The notes under the pieces were generated by a model that was not told where the DNA came from, ran no database searches, and worked only from the letters and a program-made list of their open reading frames with translations. A stretch of DNA of 64,000 bases from UBA2705 sp963977125 (GTDB taxonomy: Bacteria; Pseudomonadota; Alphaproteobacteria; Micavibrionales; Micavibrionaceae): assembly GCA_963977125.1 (NCBI GenBank), contig CAXBNJ010000004.1:205520-269519 (forward strand), written 5' to 3'. Below are positions 18,132 to 27,756 of the stretch, piece after piece. Positions within the stretch are counted from its first letter, which is position 1, and each line of letters begins with the position of its first letter. The position numbers were made by a program, and so were the translations under genes.

Positions 18132-18911
18132 TTACGGCTCTTCATCGCCAAAATATAATTGTCCCGCTGTTATACGGCGTTTTTCACCAGTTTCCAACTG
18201 AATAATCATAGAGCCCACCTCATCGATGTGATCAAACTGCCCTGATATACGCTGATCGCCGAGTTTAGCAGTGATTGATTGATCTAAGCGCCATGCTCTA
18301 TTCTGCCACGGCGCGATAATGGCCGCTGCCCCCCGCTCATTTAAAAGCTTTTCCCAATGATCAAAGCGCTCAAGCAGTTTTTCAAGAAATTCTACAGGGG
18401 GAATATCATCGCAGGCAAAGCACTCTTGTAATACAGACTTGCCCTCTGGCGCGGCTTTAAGGTTAACTCCCATGCCGATCACCAAGTAATCGCGCTCAGC
18501 GGCATTATAATGCTCCATTAAGATGCCCGCGGCTTTTTGGTCGTTAATCATTAAGTCGTTCGGCCATTTCAGCTCTATGCGCGCGCGCTTATCTGCGTCA
18601 TAAAAACGCGCCGCATCAGATAACGCCAAAGCGCCTATATACGCATATAGCCCAAAACTCGACAAAGGAAGCCTAGGGCTAATCGCAAATGTCGCAAACA
18701 GGTTACCTTGGCTAGACACCCATTCGCGCCCATGCCTACCGCGCCCCAATGTTTGAATATCCGCGCGCGCTACATGGCGCACAGGAGAAGAAGCACCTTC
18801 TGATCCTGAAGCGGCGTCCTCATCTATACAGGCCTTAACCACATCTTGCGTTGATCCGACCGCATCATAATGACGGATAGACCAGCCCTGATGGTTTTGC
18901 TGTACATACAT
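18132..18911 (-). CDS. birA: Biotin-[acetyl-CoA-carboxylase] ligase
   Basis: The enzyme activates biotin to biotinyl-AMP and attaches it to carboxylase carrier proteins. Motifs are the biotinyl-adenylate loop LGRGRHGREWVSSQGNLFAT, ELKWPNDLMINDQKAAGILM and VIGMGVNL, followed by a C-terminal SH3-like domain. There is no N-terminal DNA-binding domain, so it should not repress biotin genes as E. coli BirA does. ATG 18911 lies 5 bases after the nuoN stop. A longer ORF frame overlapping nuoN was rejected. Confidence 0.93.
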   Translation of the reverse strand: MYVQQNHQGWSIRHYDAVGSTQDVVKACIDEDAASGSEGASSPVRHVARADIQTLGRGRHGREWVSSQGNLFATFAISPRLPLSSFGLYAYIGALALSDAARFYDADKRARIELKWPNDLMINDQKAAGILMEHYNAAERDYLVIGMGVNLKAAPEGKSVLQECFACDDIPPVEFLEKLLERFDHWEKLLNERGAAAIIAPWQNRAWRLDQSITAKLGDQRISGQFDHIDEVGSMIIQLETGEKRRITAGQLYFGDEEP

Positions 18912-18916
18912 ATTTT

Positions 18917-20356
18917 TTAAGAAATCATCTGTGCAGCTTGCTGCGCGAGGAGGATTAAAGGCTCTGGCTTCACAATAAAGAACAGAACAATCAACGCACA
19001 TATCGCGACCACGAACTGACGTGAAGTTGACGCGGCTTTATCAAGGCTCTGTTCAATTTCATCAAAGAACATGACTTTGATAACGCGCAGATAATAAAAA
19101 CACGCCACAACCGAGCCAAGCACGCCGACAACAGCCAAGACATACATTTCCGCATCAACAGCAGCTTGGAAAATAACCAGCTTACCAAAGAAACCTGCAA
19201 GCGGCGGAATACCACTCATTGAAAACATAAAGAACGCCATCATATACGCTAAGGTACGATGCGAATTCGAAAGACCGGCAAAGTCTTCAATCGTCTCTGC
19301 GGCCATGCCATCACGACGCACGTAAAGCACAACGCCAAACGCACCAGCCGTCATCACCATATAAAGCGCCATGTAAACAAGCGTAGCGCCGACGCCATCA
19401 AGCGTCCCAGTGGCCAAACCAATCAAAGCAAAACCAATATTGGCAATTGAGCTATAAGCCAAAAGACGTTTCATATTGGTTTGCGCGATACCGGCAAAGC
19501 TACCCCATAAAATCGAGGCAATCGCCATAAACCAAATAATTTGCTGCCATTGATCCATCAAGCTTTCAAACGGCCCCATAAGCAGGCGAATAATTAAGGC
19601 CACAGCCGCGAGCTTAGGCACCATTGCAAAATAAGCTGTAACGCTCGTCGGTGCACCTTCATAGACGTCAGGCGTCCACATATGGAACGGTACGGCTGAA
19701 ATTTTAAAGGCCAGAGCCGCCAAAATAAATACCATGCCAAAGAGCAAGCCTAGATTAGTCGCCGCGCCGCCTTGTTCAACAAACGTTGCGATTTCGACAA
19801 AGTCGATACTGCCCGTAAAGCCGTAAACTAAAGAAATACCAAACAGCAACATACCTGATGATAATGCGCCCAGAACAAAATACTTCATACCCGCTTCGGC
19901 TGATTTCATTGAATCACGGCGAATTGAAGCCAGAACATAAAGGCTAAGTGATTGCAGTTCAAGGGCCATATAAAGGCCGAGCAAGTTACCCGCAGAGACC
20001 ATCAGCATCATGCCGAGCGTTGCGATCAAGAACAGCACAGCATATTCAAAACGCGCGAAGCCTTCTTCATACATATAGGTCAATGACAACATCAAAGCCG
20101 CCGCCGTACCAATCAAAATCAGGCTCTTAACAAATACAGCAAAGCCGTCATGGATAAACATGCCATTAAGCAAGCTTTGTGGCTCAACGGGCGCTGCGTA
20201 TAAAAACATACCAGCAACAAACAAAGAAGCAAGTGCGCCATAGGTCACTTTTTTTGCCACGCGAACTTTTTGCAACACGCCATAAATCAATAAGATCATG
20301 GCTAATCCAGCAAGGGATAATTCGGCATATAAAGGGGCTAAATCGGTCAAAGTCAT
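18917..20356 (-). CDS. nuoN: NADH-quinone oxidoreductase subunit N
   Basis: NuoN is an antiporter-like proton-pumping subunit of the complex I membrane arm. The 479-aa product is hydrophobic throughout, with about 14 TM helices. It carries the family core KISAVPFHMWTPDVYEGAPT (broken-helix region) and KRLLAYSSIANIGFALIG. It begins MTLTDLAPLYAELSLAG. It is the last nuo gene here, 10 bases after nuoM, and is followed directly by birA. Confidence 0.97.
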   Translation of the reverse strand: MTLTDLAPLYAELSLAGLAMILLIYGVLQKVRVAKKVTYGALASLFVAGMFLYAAPVEPQSLLNGMFIHDGFAVFVKSLILIGTAAALMLSLTYMYEEGFARFEYAVLFLIATLGMMLMVSAGNLLGLYMALELQSLSLYVLASIRRDSMKSAEAGMKYFVLGALSSGMLLFGISLVYGFTGSIDFVEIATFVEQGGAATNLGLLFGMVFILAALAFKISAVPFHMWTPDVYEGAPTSVTAYFAMVPKLAAVALIIRLLMGPFESLMDQWQQIIWFMAIASILWGSFAGIAQTNMKRLLAYSSIANIGFALIGLATGTLDGVGATLVYMALYMVMTAGAFGVVLYVRRDGMAAETIEDFAGLSNSHRTLAYMMAFFMFSMSGIPPLAGFFGKLVIFQAAVDAEMYVLAVVGVLGSVVACFYYLRVIKVMFFDEIEQSLDKAASTSRQFVVAICALIVLFFIVKPEPLILLAQQAAQMIS

Positions 20357-20366
20357 AATTTATGCT

Positions 20367-22022
20367 CTACTCATTATAGTTTATAATTGGCATTGGTAAG
20401 TCTTCTGCGCTCATAGCGCCTGGCATTACCAGCGGTGTAAAAGTAACGCCTTGCGTCGTAGTCCCTGCTGCAGGCTGTATCATCGCGGCAGCGTCACCCT
20501 CAAGGGCAAGTGAAGCTAAACGTGCCATTTCACCTTTATGAAGGCCACTTTCATACAAAGTCAGTAGACGATCAACAGAGGGATGCAAGCGATCCATAAT
20601 ATAGCCTGGGAAAAAGCCAAAATAGAGCACCATCAGAACCAGTGGCACAAATAAAGACATCTCACGCATGCTCAAATCTGTCATTTTCGCAGCATCTTCA
20701 TTGACCTGTTGACCGAAGACAACACGGCGATATAAAAACAGCATATAAGGCGCGCCAACAATCAGACCAAGCGCGGCGCATAAGGCGACCAAAGTGTTCA
20801 CTTGATACACACCAATAAGGACTAAGAATTCACCGACAAAACCAGATGTTCCGGGCAGGCCGACCGAGCCAAGCATCAAGATCATAAATATAGTCGCATA
20901 TTTAGGCATATTTTTAACAATGCCGCCATAACGTGAAATTTCGCGTGTATGCATACGATCATAGATAACCCCAACACTGAGGAATAAAGCCGCCGATATC
21001 AAACCATGCGAAATCATTTGAAAGATACCGCCTTCAATGCCTTGCGTTGTTGCTGTAAATATACCCAAAGTCACATAGCCCATATGCGCTACAGATGAAT
21101 AAGCAATCAGCTTTTTCATGTCGGTTTGAACCAAAGCCACCAGTGACGTATAGATAATCGCGACAACACTGAGCCAAAACACCATCGGCGCAAATAATTC
21201 AGATGCCTCAGGGAACATCGGAATTGAGAAACGCAAGAAACCATAGCCCCCCATTTTCAGCAATACACCCGCCAAAATAACCGAGCCTGCCGTTGGCGCT
21301 TCAACGTGTGCGTCTGGAAGCCATGTATGCACAGGCCACATTGGCATTTTTACGGCAAAACTGGCAAAAACTGCAAGCCATAACCAAATTTGTAAATTAC
21401 GCGCAACAGGGTTTTCCATTAATGTTGGAATATCGCTTGTGCCGACTTGTGCATAAAGCGTCAGCAAGGCAACCAACATTAAAACAGACCCAAGCAGCGT
21501 ATAGAGGAAGAATTTATAAGACGCATAGACACGGCGCGGGCCACCCCAAATACCAATAATGATAAACATCGGAATCAGAACGGCTTCAAAGAACACATAG
21601 AATAAGAAACTGTCTAACGCACAAAAGGTTCCGATCATTAAGGATTCAAGAATAAGGAAAGCCACCATATATTCTTTGACGCGGATTTTTATAGAATCCC
21701 AGCTGGCCAAAATACAAATTGGAACCAACAAAGCAGAGAGCATGACAAAGAAGAACGAAATGCCATCAATGCCCATATGGTATGAAATACCCAGACTCGG
21801 GAACCATTCGTATTTTTCAACGAATTGAAAGCCACCATTGCTCGGGTCAAAGCGCGCGGCTAAATAGACCGCCAGAGCGGCTGTAAAAAATGACGTGAAT
21901 AAAGCCGCATTTTTTGCATTACGCGCGACAATTTCTTCGTCATTACTACGAACACTGATTATAAACAATACGCCGACTAAAGGCAGAAATGTCATTAGTG
22001 ATAAAATTGGTAAATCCATCAT
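20367..22022 (-). CDS. nuoM: NADH-quinone oxidoreductase subunit M
   Basis: NuoM is the second antiporter-like subunit of complex I. Of its 551 aa, the TM core has KMPMWPVHTWLPDAHVEAPT, KKLIAYSSVAHMGYVTLG and the Glu/Lys proton-path residues in FYVFFEAVLIPMFIIIGIWG. About 40-50 extra C-terminal residues (from LASLALEGDAAAMIQPAAG) make it longer than most NuoM proteins, which usually end near 500-510. ATG 22019, one codon on, is an equally possible start. Confidence 0.97.
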   Translation of the reverse strand: MMDLPILSLMTFLPLVGVLFIISVRSNDEEIVARNAKNAALFTSFFTAALAVYLAARFDPSNGGFQFVEKYEWFPSLGISYHMGIDGISFFFVMLSALLVPICILASWDSIKIRVKEYMVAFLILESLMIGTFCALDSFLFYVFFEAVLIPMFIIIGIWGGPRRVYASYKFFLYTLLGSVLMLVALLTLYAQVGTSDIPTLMENPVARNLQIWLWLAVFASFAVKMPMWPVHTWLPDAHVEAPTAGSVILAGVLLKMGGYGFLRFSIPMFPEASELFAPMVFWLSVVAIIYTSLVALVQTDMKKLIAYSSVAHMGYVTLGIFTATTQGIEGGIFQMISHGLISAALFLSVGVIYDRMHTREISRYGGIVKNMPKYATIFMILMLGSVGLPGTSGFVGEFLVLIGVYQVNTLVALCAALGLIVGAPYMLFLYRRVVFGQQVNEDAAKMTDLSMREMSLFVPLVLMVLYFGFFPGYIMDRLHPSVDRLLTLYESGLHKGEMARLASLALEGDAAAMIQPAAGTTTQGVTFTPLVMPGAMSAEDLPMPIINYNE

Positions 22023-22049
22023 GATATAATCTTCACTATTCCCTAAACT

Positions 22050-24263
22050 CTATTTAGATACGCCGAAAAAGCCCAAAACACTGGAAACCAGAGACGAAAC
22101 GTTAATCGGTGCCAGCCATAACATGATCATAACAAGGCCAATAATCATGACAAAAGCATATTGATATACAAAACCTGATTGGAAGCGGCTTGAAAGCTTA
22201 CCAACTAAGGCCGTTGTTTTCGCAGCGCCATCAGGGCCAAAACGATCGACAATATTACGATCCGACCATGAAAAAGCGCAGCCTATACGCAAGGCATTCT
22301 TAACAAACACCGCATTATAAAGCTCATCAAAATACCATTTGTTAAAGAACAAGCTATGAAGCGGTTTAAAGGCGCGGCTAAACAAAGCAGGTAATGATGG
22401 GCAGCAAATATAAAATATATACGCCAAGAAAATCCCTAAAAGTGACATAAGGATCGGCAGTTTTTTCACCCAAAACGGCACATTATGAGCCGCTGTCACT
22501 GTATCATTTTCAGGTAAGACTTTTATTGAGTTCTGCCAGAATTTTGAACTATCAGAAAGCGCGGCAAAAATATTTTCTTCGTGCGTATCTACGACGATAT
22601 GTTCGCCAGTATCAACGGCATGCTCACTACTCACAACGCTATGTGCTTCGGCATCATGATCTTCCCCAGCGAGTGATGCATCACTATAAAACACCACACC
22701 CTTTTCAGCTTCACCATGCACTGTGTTTTCAGCACTCGCGACATTATGTGGTGCGGCGTGTGTTGCATGCGCGCCATCGTCATGATGGCTACCACCGACG
22801 AAACCATTATAAAATACAGCGCCTGATAAAATCGCACCTATAGCCAAAACCAACAAAGGCACAGCCATAACAAATGGTGACTCATGGACATGATCCATCA
22901 CTTTTTTATCCGCGCGTGGCTTACCATGGAAGGTCATAAAGATTAAGCGCCATGAATAAAACGCGGTCATCATCGCCGCCAAGATACCAAAGACAAAGGC
23001 CATTGTGCCAAACCAGCTATTATCCGCAAAGGCGACTTCTAAAATCATATCCTTAGAATAATAGCCCGCAAAGAACGGCAAGCCAGCCAAAGCCATAGAG
23101 CCGATCCACATCATCGCATAAGTAAACGGAATCTTTCTCCAAATACCGCCCATTTTGCGCATGTCTTGTTCATCAGACATTGCGTGAATAACGCTGCCTG
23201 CGCCTAAGAATAAAAGCGCCTTAAAGAAAGCGTGGGTCATAAGGTGGAATATCGCTGCGCCATAGGCTGAAACGCCCAGAGCAAAAAACATATAGCCAAG
23301 TTGTGACATTGTTGAATACGCAATAACGCGCTTAATATCAAATTGCGTCATGCCGATCGTCGCGGCGACCAAAGCCGTACACGCACCAAACACAGTAATC
23401 ACCATCAAAGCAATTGGCGCATATTCGTAAAGCGGCGAGAAACGCGCCACAAGGAAGACGCCTGCAGTCACCATTGTCGCTGCGTGAATAAGGGCCGAAA
23501 CCGGTGTCGGGCCTTCCATCGCGTCAGGAAGCCATGTATGCAGGCCAAGCTGCGCTGATTTACCGACAGCGCCGGTAAAGAGCAATAAGCCAATCAAAGT
23601 CATCGCATGAATGTCAAAGCCTATGAAATTGACAAAAACGTCTTTTTTCGCTTCAACAGCCGCAAAGATTGTTTCGAAGTTTACGCTGCCAAAGACAACG
23701 AATATCGCCATAATGCCCAAAGCCAAACCAAAATCACCCACGCGGTTGACAATAAAGGCCTTCATCGCCGCGCTATTGGCGCTGTCTTTCGTATTCCAAA
23801 AGCCGATAAGAAGATAAGAGGCCAGCCCCACACCTTCCCAGCCAAAGAATAACTGAACGAGGTTATCTGAAGTAACAAGCATCAACATCGCAAAAGTAAA
23901 CAAGCTCAAATAAGCCATAAAGCGTGAGCGATGCGGATCATGGCTCATATAACCAACCGAATAGACATGCACGCAGCTTGAAACGATATTAATAACGCAG
24001 AGCATAACGACTGATAAAGTATCAAGGCGTAGTGACCAGTCCACGATGAAGAAGTCAGAAGCAATCCACTCTTTAAGCGGCAACACATAATGTTCGCCCC
24101 CAAGAATAACTGAATAAAAGAGGCTAATCGACGCAAAGGCCGCCAAGCCCATTAAGCCACAAGTAACAATTTGTGATCCACGCGCGCCGAGTTTATGACC
24201 AAATAGAAATGTAATCAAAAAGCCTACAAGCGGCGAAAAAACTGCAAAATACTCAAAATTCAC
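22050..24263 (-). CDS. nuoL: NADH-quinone oxidoreductase subunit L with histidine-rich insertion
   Basis: NuoL is the distal proton-pumping subunit of complex I, with the long lateral helix. The 737-aa product exceeds the 610-690 typical of the family. Core motifs are FFGWEGVGLASYLLIGFW, LHTWLPDAMEGPTPVSALIH and KRVIAYSTMSQLGYMFFALG. Between later TM segments, residues about 488-575 form a hydrophilic insertion with about eleven histidines and many acidic residues (SHHDDGAHATHAAPHN, GEDHDAEAH). The start codon is GTG (24263), with AAAGGG upstream. It lies 4 bases after nuoK. Confidence 0.96.
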   Translation of the reverse strand: MNFEYFAVFSPLVGFLITFLFGHKLGARGSQIVTCGLMGLAAFASISLFYSVILGGEHYVLPLKEWIASDFFIVDWSLRLDTLSVVMLCVINIVSSCVHVYSVGYMSHDPHRSRFMAYLSLFTFAMLMLVTSDNLVQLFFGWEGVGLASYLLIGFWNTKDSANSAAMKAFIVNRVGDFGLALGIMAIFVVFGSVNFETIFAAVEAKKDVFVNFIGFDIHAMTLIGLLLFTGAVGKSAQLGLHTWLPDAMEGPTPVSALIHAATMVTAGVFLVARFSPLYEYAPIALMVITVFGACTALVAATIGMTQFDIKRVIAYSTMSQLGYMFFALGVSAYGAAIFHLMTHAFFKALLFLGAGSVIHAMSDEQDMRKMGGIWRKIPFTYAMMWIGSMALAGLPFFAGYYSKDMILEVAFADNSWFGTMAFVFGILAAMMTAFYSWRLIFMTFHGKPRADKKVMDHVHESPFVMAVPLLVLAIGAILSGAVFYNGFVGGSHHDDGAHATHAAPHNVASAENTVHGEAEKGVVFYSDASLAGEDHDAEAHSVVSSEHAVDTGEHIVVDTHEENIFAALSDSSKFWQNSIKVLPENDTVTAAHNVPFWVKKLPILMSLLGIFLAYIFYICCPSLPALFSRAFKPLHSLFFNKWYFDELYNAVFVKNALRIGCAFSWSDRNIVDRFGPDGAAKTTALVGKLSSRFQSGFVYQYAFVMIIGLVMIMLWLAPINVSSLVSSVLGFFGVSK

Positions 24264-24267
24264 GGTA

Positions 24268-24576
24268 TTACCCTTTCATGCTCGCGAGATCTTCAACGGC
24301 AATTGAACCGCGCTTACGGAAGAATACGACCAAAATTGCCAAACCTATCGCAGCTTCTGCCGCAGCGACCGTTAATATAAACATCGTAAAGACCTGCCCT
24401 GTAATATCATTCAGTGCCGCTGAAAACGTCACGAAATTAATATTCACAGCCAATAGCATTAATTCAATCGACATCAGAATAACAATCACGTTACGACGAT
24501 TAAGAAAAATGCCAAAAATCCCAATTGTAAACAACAGGGCAGCAACAGTTAAATAGTGAAAAGTTCCAATATCCAT
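24268..24576 (-). CDS. nuoK: NADH-quinone oxidoreductase subunit K
   Basis: This is a small complex I membrane subunit of 102 aa with three TM helices. The second helix carries the conserved glutamate in VILMSIELMLLAVNINFV, and the third has AAAEAAIGLAILVVFFRKRG with the second conserved glutamate. Both are needed for proton translocation in the family. It lies 5 bases downstream of nuoJ. Confidence 0.97.
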   Translation of the reverse strand: MDIGTFHYLTVAALLFTIGIFGIFLNRRNVIVILMSIELMLLAVNINFVTFSAALNDITGQVFTMFILTVAAAEAAIGLAILVVFFRKRGSIAVEDLASMKG

Positions 24577-24581
24577 GGTGA

Positions 24582-25205
24582 TTATATCCCCTCGCCTGAA
24601 TTAACAGACTTAATTTCCATCGCGTCATCACGCGTAATGCCTATTTGTTTTGATATTTTTTGACGGCGAACGTCAGGGCGGCGGCGATGTGTAAGAACAA
24701 TCGCGCCAATCATGGCCACTAATAGGATAAGACCTGAGAGTTGGAAGGCGTAAATATAGTCTGTATATAATACGCGGCCAATAGCTTCTGTGTTGGTTAT
24801 AACGTCACCCGCATTATCAACAAGCGCGCCATCACCATGCGGCACAGCGCTTTCATTCCATGCCGCATATAAAGTTAGCAGTTCAGCGAGTAAAACCGCA
24901 CCGAGCACAACGCCCGCGCCAATATAGCCGCGTGCATTTTCGCGCAATTTATCAAAGTTTACATCCAGCATCATCACAACAAATAAGAACAGCACTGCAA
25001 CCGCGCCGACATAAACAATAACAAGGATCATCGCGACAAATTCAGCGCCGAGCAGAACAAAAAGCCCTGCTGCGTTGAAAAACGACAATATAAGGAACAA
25101 AACTGAATGCACGGCGTTTGATGCTGTTATAACGCGCAGAGCACTAAACAACATTATCGCCGAAAACAAATAAAACGCAAAAGCTGCAATCATTGAGCTG
25201 ACCAT
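24582..25205 (-). CDS. nuoJ: NADH-quinone oxidoreductase subunit J
   Basis: NuoJ contributes the TM3 hinge helix of complex I. The 207-aa product has five TM helices and the signature LGAEFVAMILVIVYVGAVAV, followed by LFLFVVMMLD. A second in-frame ATG four codons on (25193) is possible. nuoJ is the first nuo gene here. Upstream lies a divergent PagL-like gene instead of nuoI, so the promoter for nuoJKLMN must be within 25206-25444. Confidence 0.96.
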   Translation of the reverse strand: MVSSMIAAFAFYLFSAIMLFSALRVITASNAVHSVLFLILSFFNAAGLFVLLGAEFVAMILVIVYVGAVAVLFLFVVMMLDVNFDKLRENARGYIGAGVVLGAVLLAELLTLYAAWNESAVPHGDGALVDNAGDVITNTEAIGRVLYTDYIYAFQLSGLILLVAMIGAIVLTHRRRPDVRRQKISKQIGITRDDAMEIKSVNSGEGI

Positions 25206-25444
25206 TCTTAAAAAACGAACTATATATTAAGCCTTCAAAAATAAAACACGCTTAAAGACACGTGTTAATGAGGCAGAAGAATCAATTAGATAGAATCTAG
25301 AAACATCTTATCTTTTACGCAAGACACGATCTCCAGACAAGGCCATTGATCCACCTTTTTGTTTGCCCCGACGACCTAGAACTTGTATATTTCATAGACA
25401 GCACCTCAATTTAGCGCTACAGAACAAACCGATACAGTCCATTC

Positions 25445-25939
25445 ATGACCAAATACATAAAATCTTTCTTGTTATCTTATTTTGCGATTTTTTTAATGGC
25501 TCTCCCCGCCCATGCGCAAGCGCAAAACACCTTGGTGTTCGCTATGGGGGCCTATGATATTTTAGATGATGAGGGTTCTTTGGCCTTAGACATTGAATAC
25601 AGATTAACAAAGCCCGCTTTTTTAGGCATTAAACCCTTCATCGGTGCGACACTGACCACAGATAAGGCCGCCTATAGCTTTGGCGGCCTATACAAAGATT
25701 TCAAAATAACAGAAAAGCTTTTCCTAACGCCATCCTTAGCTGCGGGATTTTATGCCAATGGCCAAGGGCCTGACCTTGATTCACTCATTCAGTTCAGACC
25801 CATGGTGGACATAGGCTATCGCCTCAACAAAGAAACAAAGATCTCTTTGGGCTTTAGCCATATTTCAAATGGCGGTTTAAGCAGCAGTAACCCCGGCAGC
25901 GAAGCCCTAATGATACATTATCACCGCGCGTGGCCGTGA
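25445..25939 (+). CDS. pagL: PagL-like lipid A 3-O-deacylase (acyloxyacyl hydrolase family)
   Basis: PagL is an outer-membrane beta-barrel enzyme that removes the 3-O acyl chain of lipid A. The 164-aa product has a signal peptide ending near AHAQA, alternating beta-barrel strands, and the catalytic-type region GFSHISNGGLSSSNPGSEA near the C-terminus, with His, Ser and Glu at family spacing. The product ends WP rather than in a Phe. No strong ribosome binding site precedes the ATG. It is divergent from nuoJ and converges with the next gene with a 19-base overlap of 3' ends. Confidence 0.85.
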   Translation: MTKYIKSFLLSYFAIFLMALPAHAQAQNTLVFAMGAYDILDDEGSLALDIEYRLTKPAFLGIKPFIGATLTTDKAAYSFGGLYKDFKITEKLFLTPSLAAGFYANGQGPDLDSLIQFRPMVDIGYRLNKETKISLGFSHISNGGLSSSNPGSEALMIHYHRAWP

Positions 25940-27075
25940 AGCTCCATACTCTCAACCATAATTTTAAAGCTGCGTTGATTTTTAGCCCAAGTCACAAAGT
26001 CAATTTCACGACTAACTGTATTCATAAATACGTAGCCATCGTAAACATTTGATTCAAGCAGCGCCATCCAAATCTCATAGCCTGTTTCAGATTCCGTACC
26101 GGGTTTAAGTGCTTTGAAAATATCAACGCGCCCTGCGCTAATCGATTCGTCGTAAGTTTGCCCTTCCAAAGTCTCTATGTGTGCGCCCAGATCAAAACTA
26201 ACAATATCTGTGTATTTTTCTTTATAGAGTTTTAAATTCTCCTCACGCGTGCCGCCCGCATGACTGGCAAGAAAAAACGCGTCTAAGCGGCCATCATATT
26301 CCCCGCGTTGATTTCTTGACGTGGCCACCGCTGATAACTCATCAACAACCGTTAATTTAGGGCGCCTAACCTGCCAAGAGCCTGGATAGTTAAACTTAAC
26401 AATATCAAGAATTGAGAACTCTTTGCGTGGCTCAATGGTTCTGTCATTTGCATATTCTAATGTAAATGTAGAGGCCGACCACACGGCCTCATCACGCTGC
26501 TCACCCCAAAAAGGATCTGGTACGCTATATTCAGCAATAACAACAAGGTCGCCACTAAGCATAGCAACGGAACGCATAACAAAGGTGGCTTCGACGTCAA
26601 TGCGAATGGCTTCCGCTTCAACGCGGCGACCATCCGCCCACTCTTTAAGTGCTGTGACCGAATACCCTTTTGTGCCCATATAAGTAAAGTACCAATGCAT
26701 GAGATCCATTTCACGATCCATCTTTAAGACCTTAACCTCAAAACTGCTACGCGCATACATATTAGGCGGGCCAATATAATGCGAAATCAACGTTTCCACT
26801 TTTGTTGAGAAATCAGTTTTCTTCGCTTCCCCCATTTGGTCTGTCCATGTTTTAGGCAGACGAAAGCTATGCTTTAACAAAGCCTCATCTTTCAATTCAC
26901 GTGTATATTGCGCGGAAAGCTCCATATAGGTTTCTTTGGGCATTTCTATGCTCATGTTAAGCTCTGAGAATGGCAAGCTTAGCTTTTGTGCCTGTGCAGG
27001 CACAGCAAACGCAGCAAAACTCAGCGCCATAATTGCGGCGCTAATCATGACTAGAAAGCGGTTCGTTTTAAGCAT
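25921..27075 (-). CDS. Secreted protein of unknown function (384 aa)
   Basis: From ATG 27075 (AGGA upstream) the product begins with a signal peptide (FLVMISAAIMALSFAAFAVP, AQA cleavage) and continues with a long soluble domain. No membrane anchor or known catalytic motif is visible. The second half contains KFNYPGSWQVRRPKL, recalling the YPxxW element of PsbP/DUF1795-like folds. This is a loose resemblance only. A start 16 codons upstream would spoil the signal peptide. It lies downstream of the YciA gene on the same strand (64-base gap). Confidence 0.75.
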   Translation of the reverse strand: MLKTNRFLVMISAAIMALSFAAFAVPAQAQKLSLPFSELNMSIEMPKETYMELSAQYTRELKDEALLKHSFRLPKTWTDQMGEAKKTDFSTKVETLISHYIGPPNMYARSSFEVKVLKMDREMDLMHWYFTYMGTKGYSVTALKEWADGRRVEAEAIRIDVEATFVMRSVAMLSGDLVVIAEYSVPDPFWGEQRDEAVWSASTFTLEYANDRTIEPRKEFSILDIVKFNYPGSWQVRRPKLTVVDELSAVATSRNQRGEYDGRLDAFFLASHAGGTREENLKLYKEKYTDIVSFDLGAHIETLEGQTYDESISAGRVDIFKALKPGTESETGYEIWMALLESNVYDGYVFMNTVSREIDFVTWAKNQRSFKIMVESMELHGHAR

Positions 27076-27139
27076 ATTTAAAAATCCTAAATGTTTTATA
27101 ATTCCAGTTTTACTCAGCCGCATTTAACCAACAGTCCAT

Positions 27140-27601
27140 TCATCCTCTCTGGGCCTCTGAAGCAATCCGTTGGCATAATGTCTTATCTGGCTTTCCCTGA
27201 GAATCTAAAGCCACAAATGTAAATATACCTTCTGCTACGTTAAAAAACTCTTTATTTTCAGAAATATGCCACACATTAACATCAACAGCTATGGATGAAC
27301 GACCTGTTTTAACCAGATCTGTGTAAAGCTGAACCTCTTGCCCTATGATTAGCGGCTGATGAAAACGGATCTTGTCAGCAGATACAGTAACGATCCTTTG
27401 TTGTGCAATGCTGTAAGCAAGGGCAGCCCCCGCCAGATCCATTTGTGCGAGCACCCAGCCGCCAAACATACTACCGCCCGGATTAGCATCACGCTCAACA
27501 GCTATCGTTTGCATAGCCAATTGCCCTCGAGGGCCACTAAGGTCACTTTTTTGAGCTTTTGAAACAGAATTGCTCAGATCGTTATGCTTATTCTTAGACA
27601 A
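27140..27601 (-). CDS. YciA-type acyl-CoA thioesterase
   Basis: This is a hotdog-fold thioesterase that hydrolyses acyl-CoAs. The 153-aa product has the YciA/BFIT core GPRGQLAMQTIAVERDANPG, SMFGGWVLAQMDLAGAALA with the catalytic-type Asp, and VSADKIRFHQPLIIGQEV. The only workable start is TTG 27601, because no ATG or GTG precedes the conserved domain and a stop lies seven codons upstream; AGAGAG is a plausible ribosome binding site. It is divergent from parE. Confidence 0.88.
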   Translation of the reverse strand: MSKNKHNDLSNSVSKAQKSDLSGPRGQLAMQTIAVERDANPGGSMFGGWVLAQMDLAGAALAYSIAQQRIVTVSADKIRFHQPLIIGQEVQLYTDLVKTGRSSIAVDVNVWHISENKEFFNVAEGIFTFVALDSQGKPDKTLCQRIASEAQRG

Positions 27602-27756
27602 GGCTACACTCTCTTTATTTTATACTTTATTTTATAATAGCTGTTCATGACTGCGCGTATTTACTCGGCTGGGGCTTGTACTCCCCCATGATTATACGCT
27701 AAAGTCAGCGCTATTCAAACCATACCCTGAAACGGGCGATTACGGAATAGTATTAA

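Noticed and set aside
18912..19001. N-terminal extension of birA into nuoN
   Set aside because: The extra 30 residues overlap nuoN out of frame and lack any DNA-binding motif; ATG 18911 fits the domain start.
22526..22843. Arg/His-rich plus-strand ORF opposite the NuoL insertion
   Set aside because: Its composition is a by-product of the His/Asp-rich codons of the nuoL strand.
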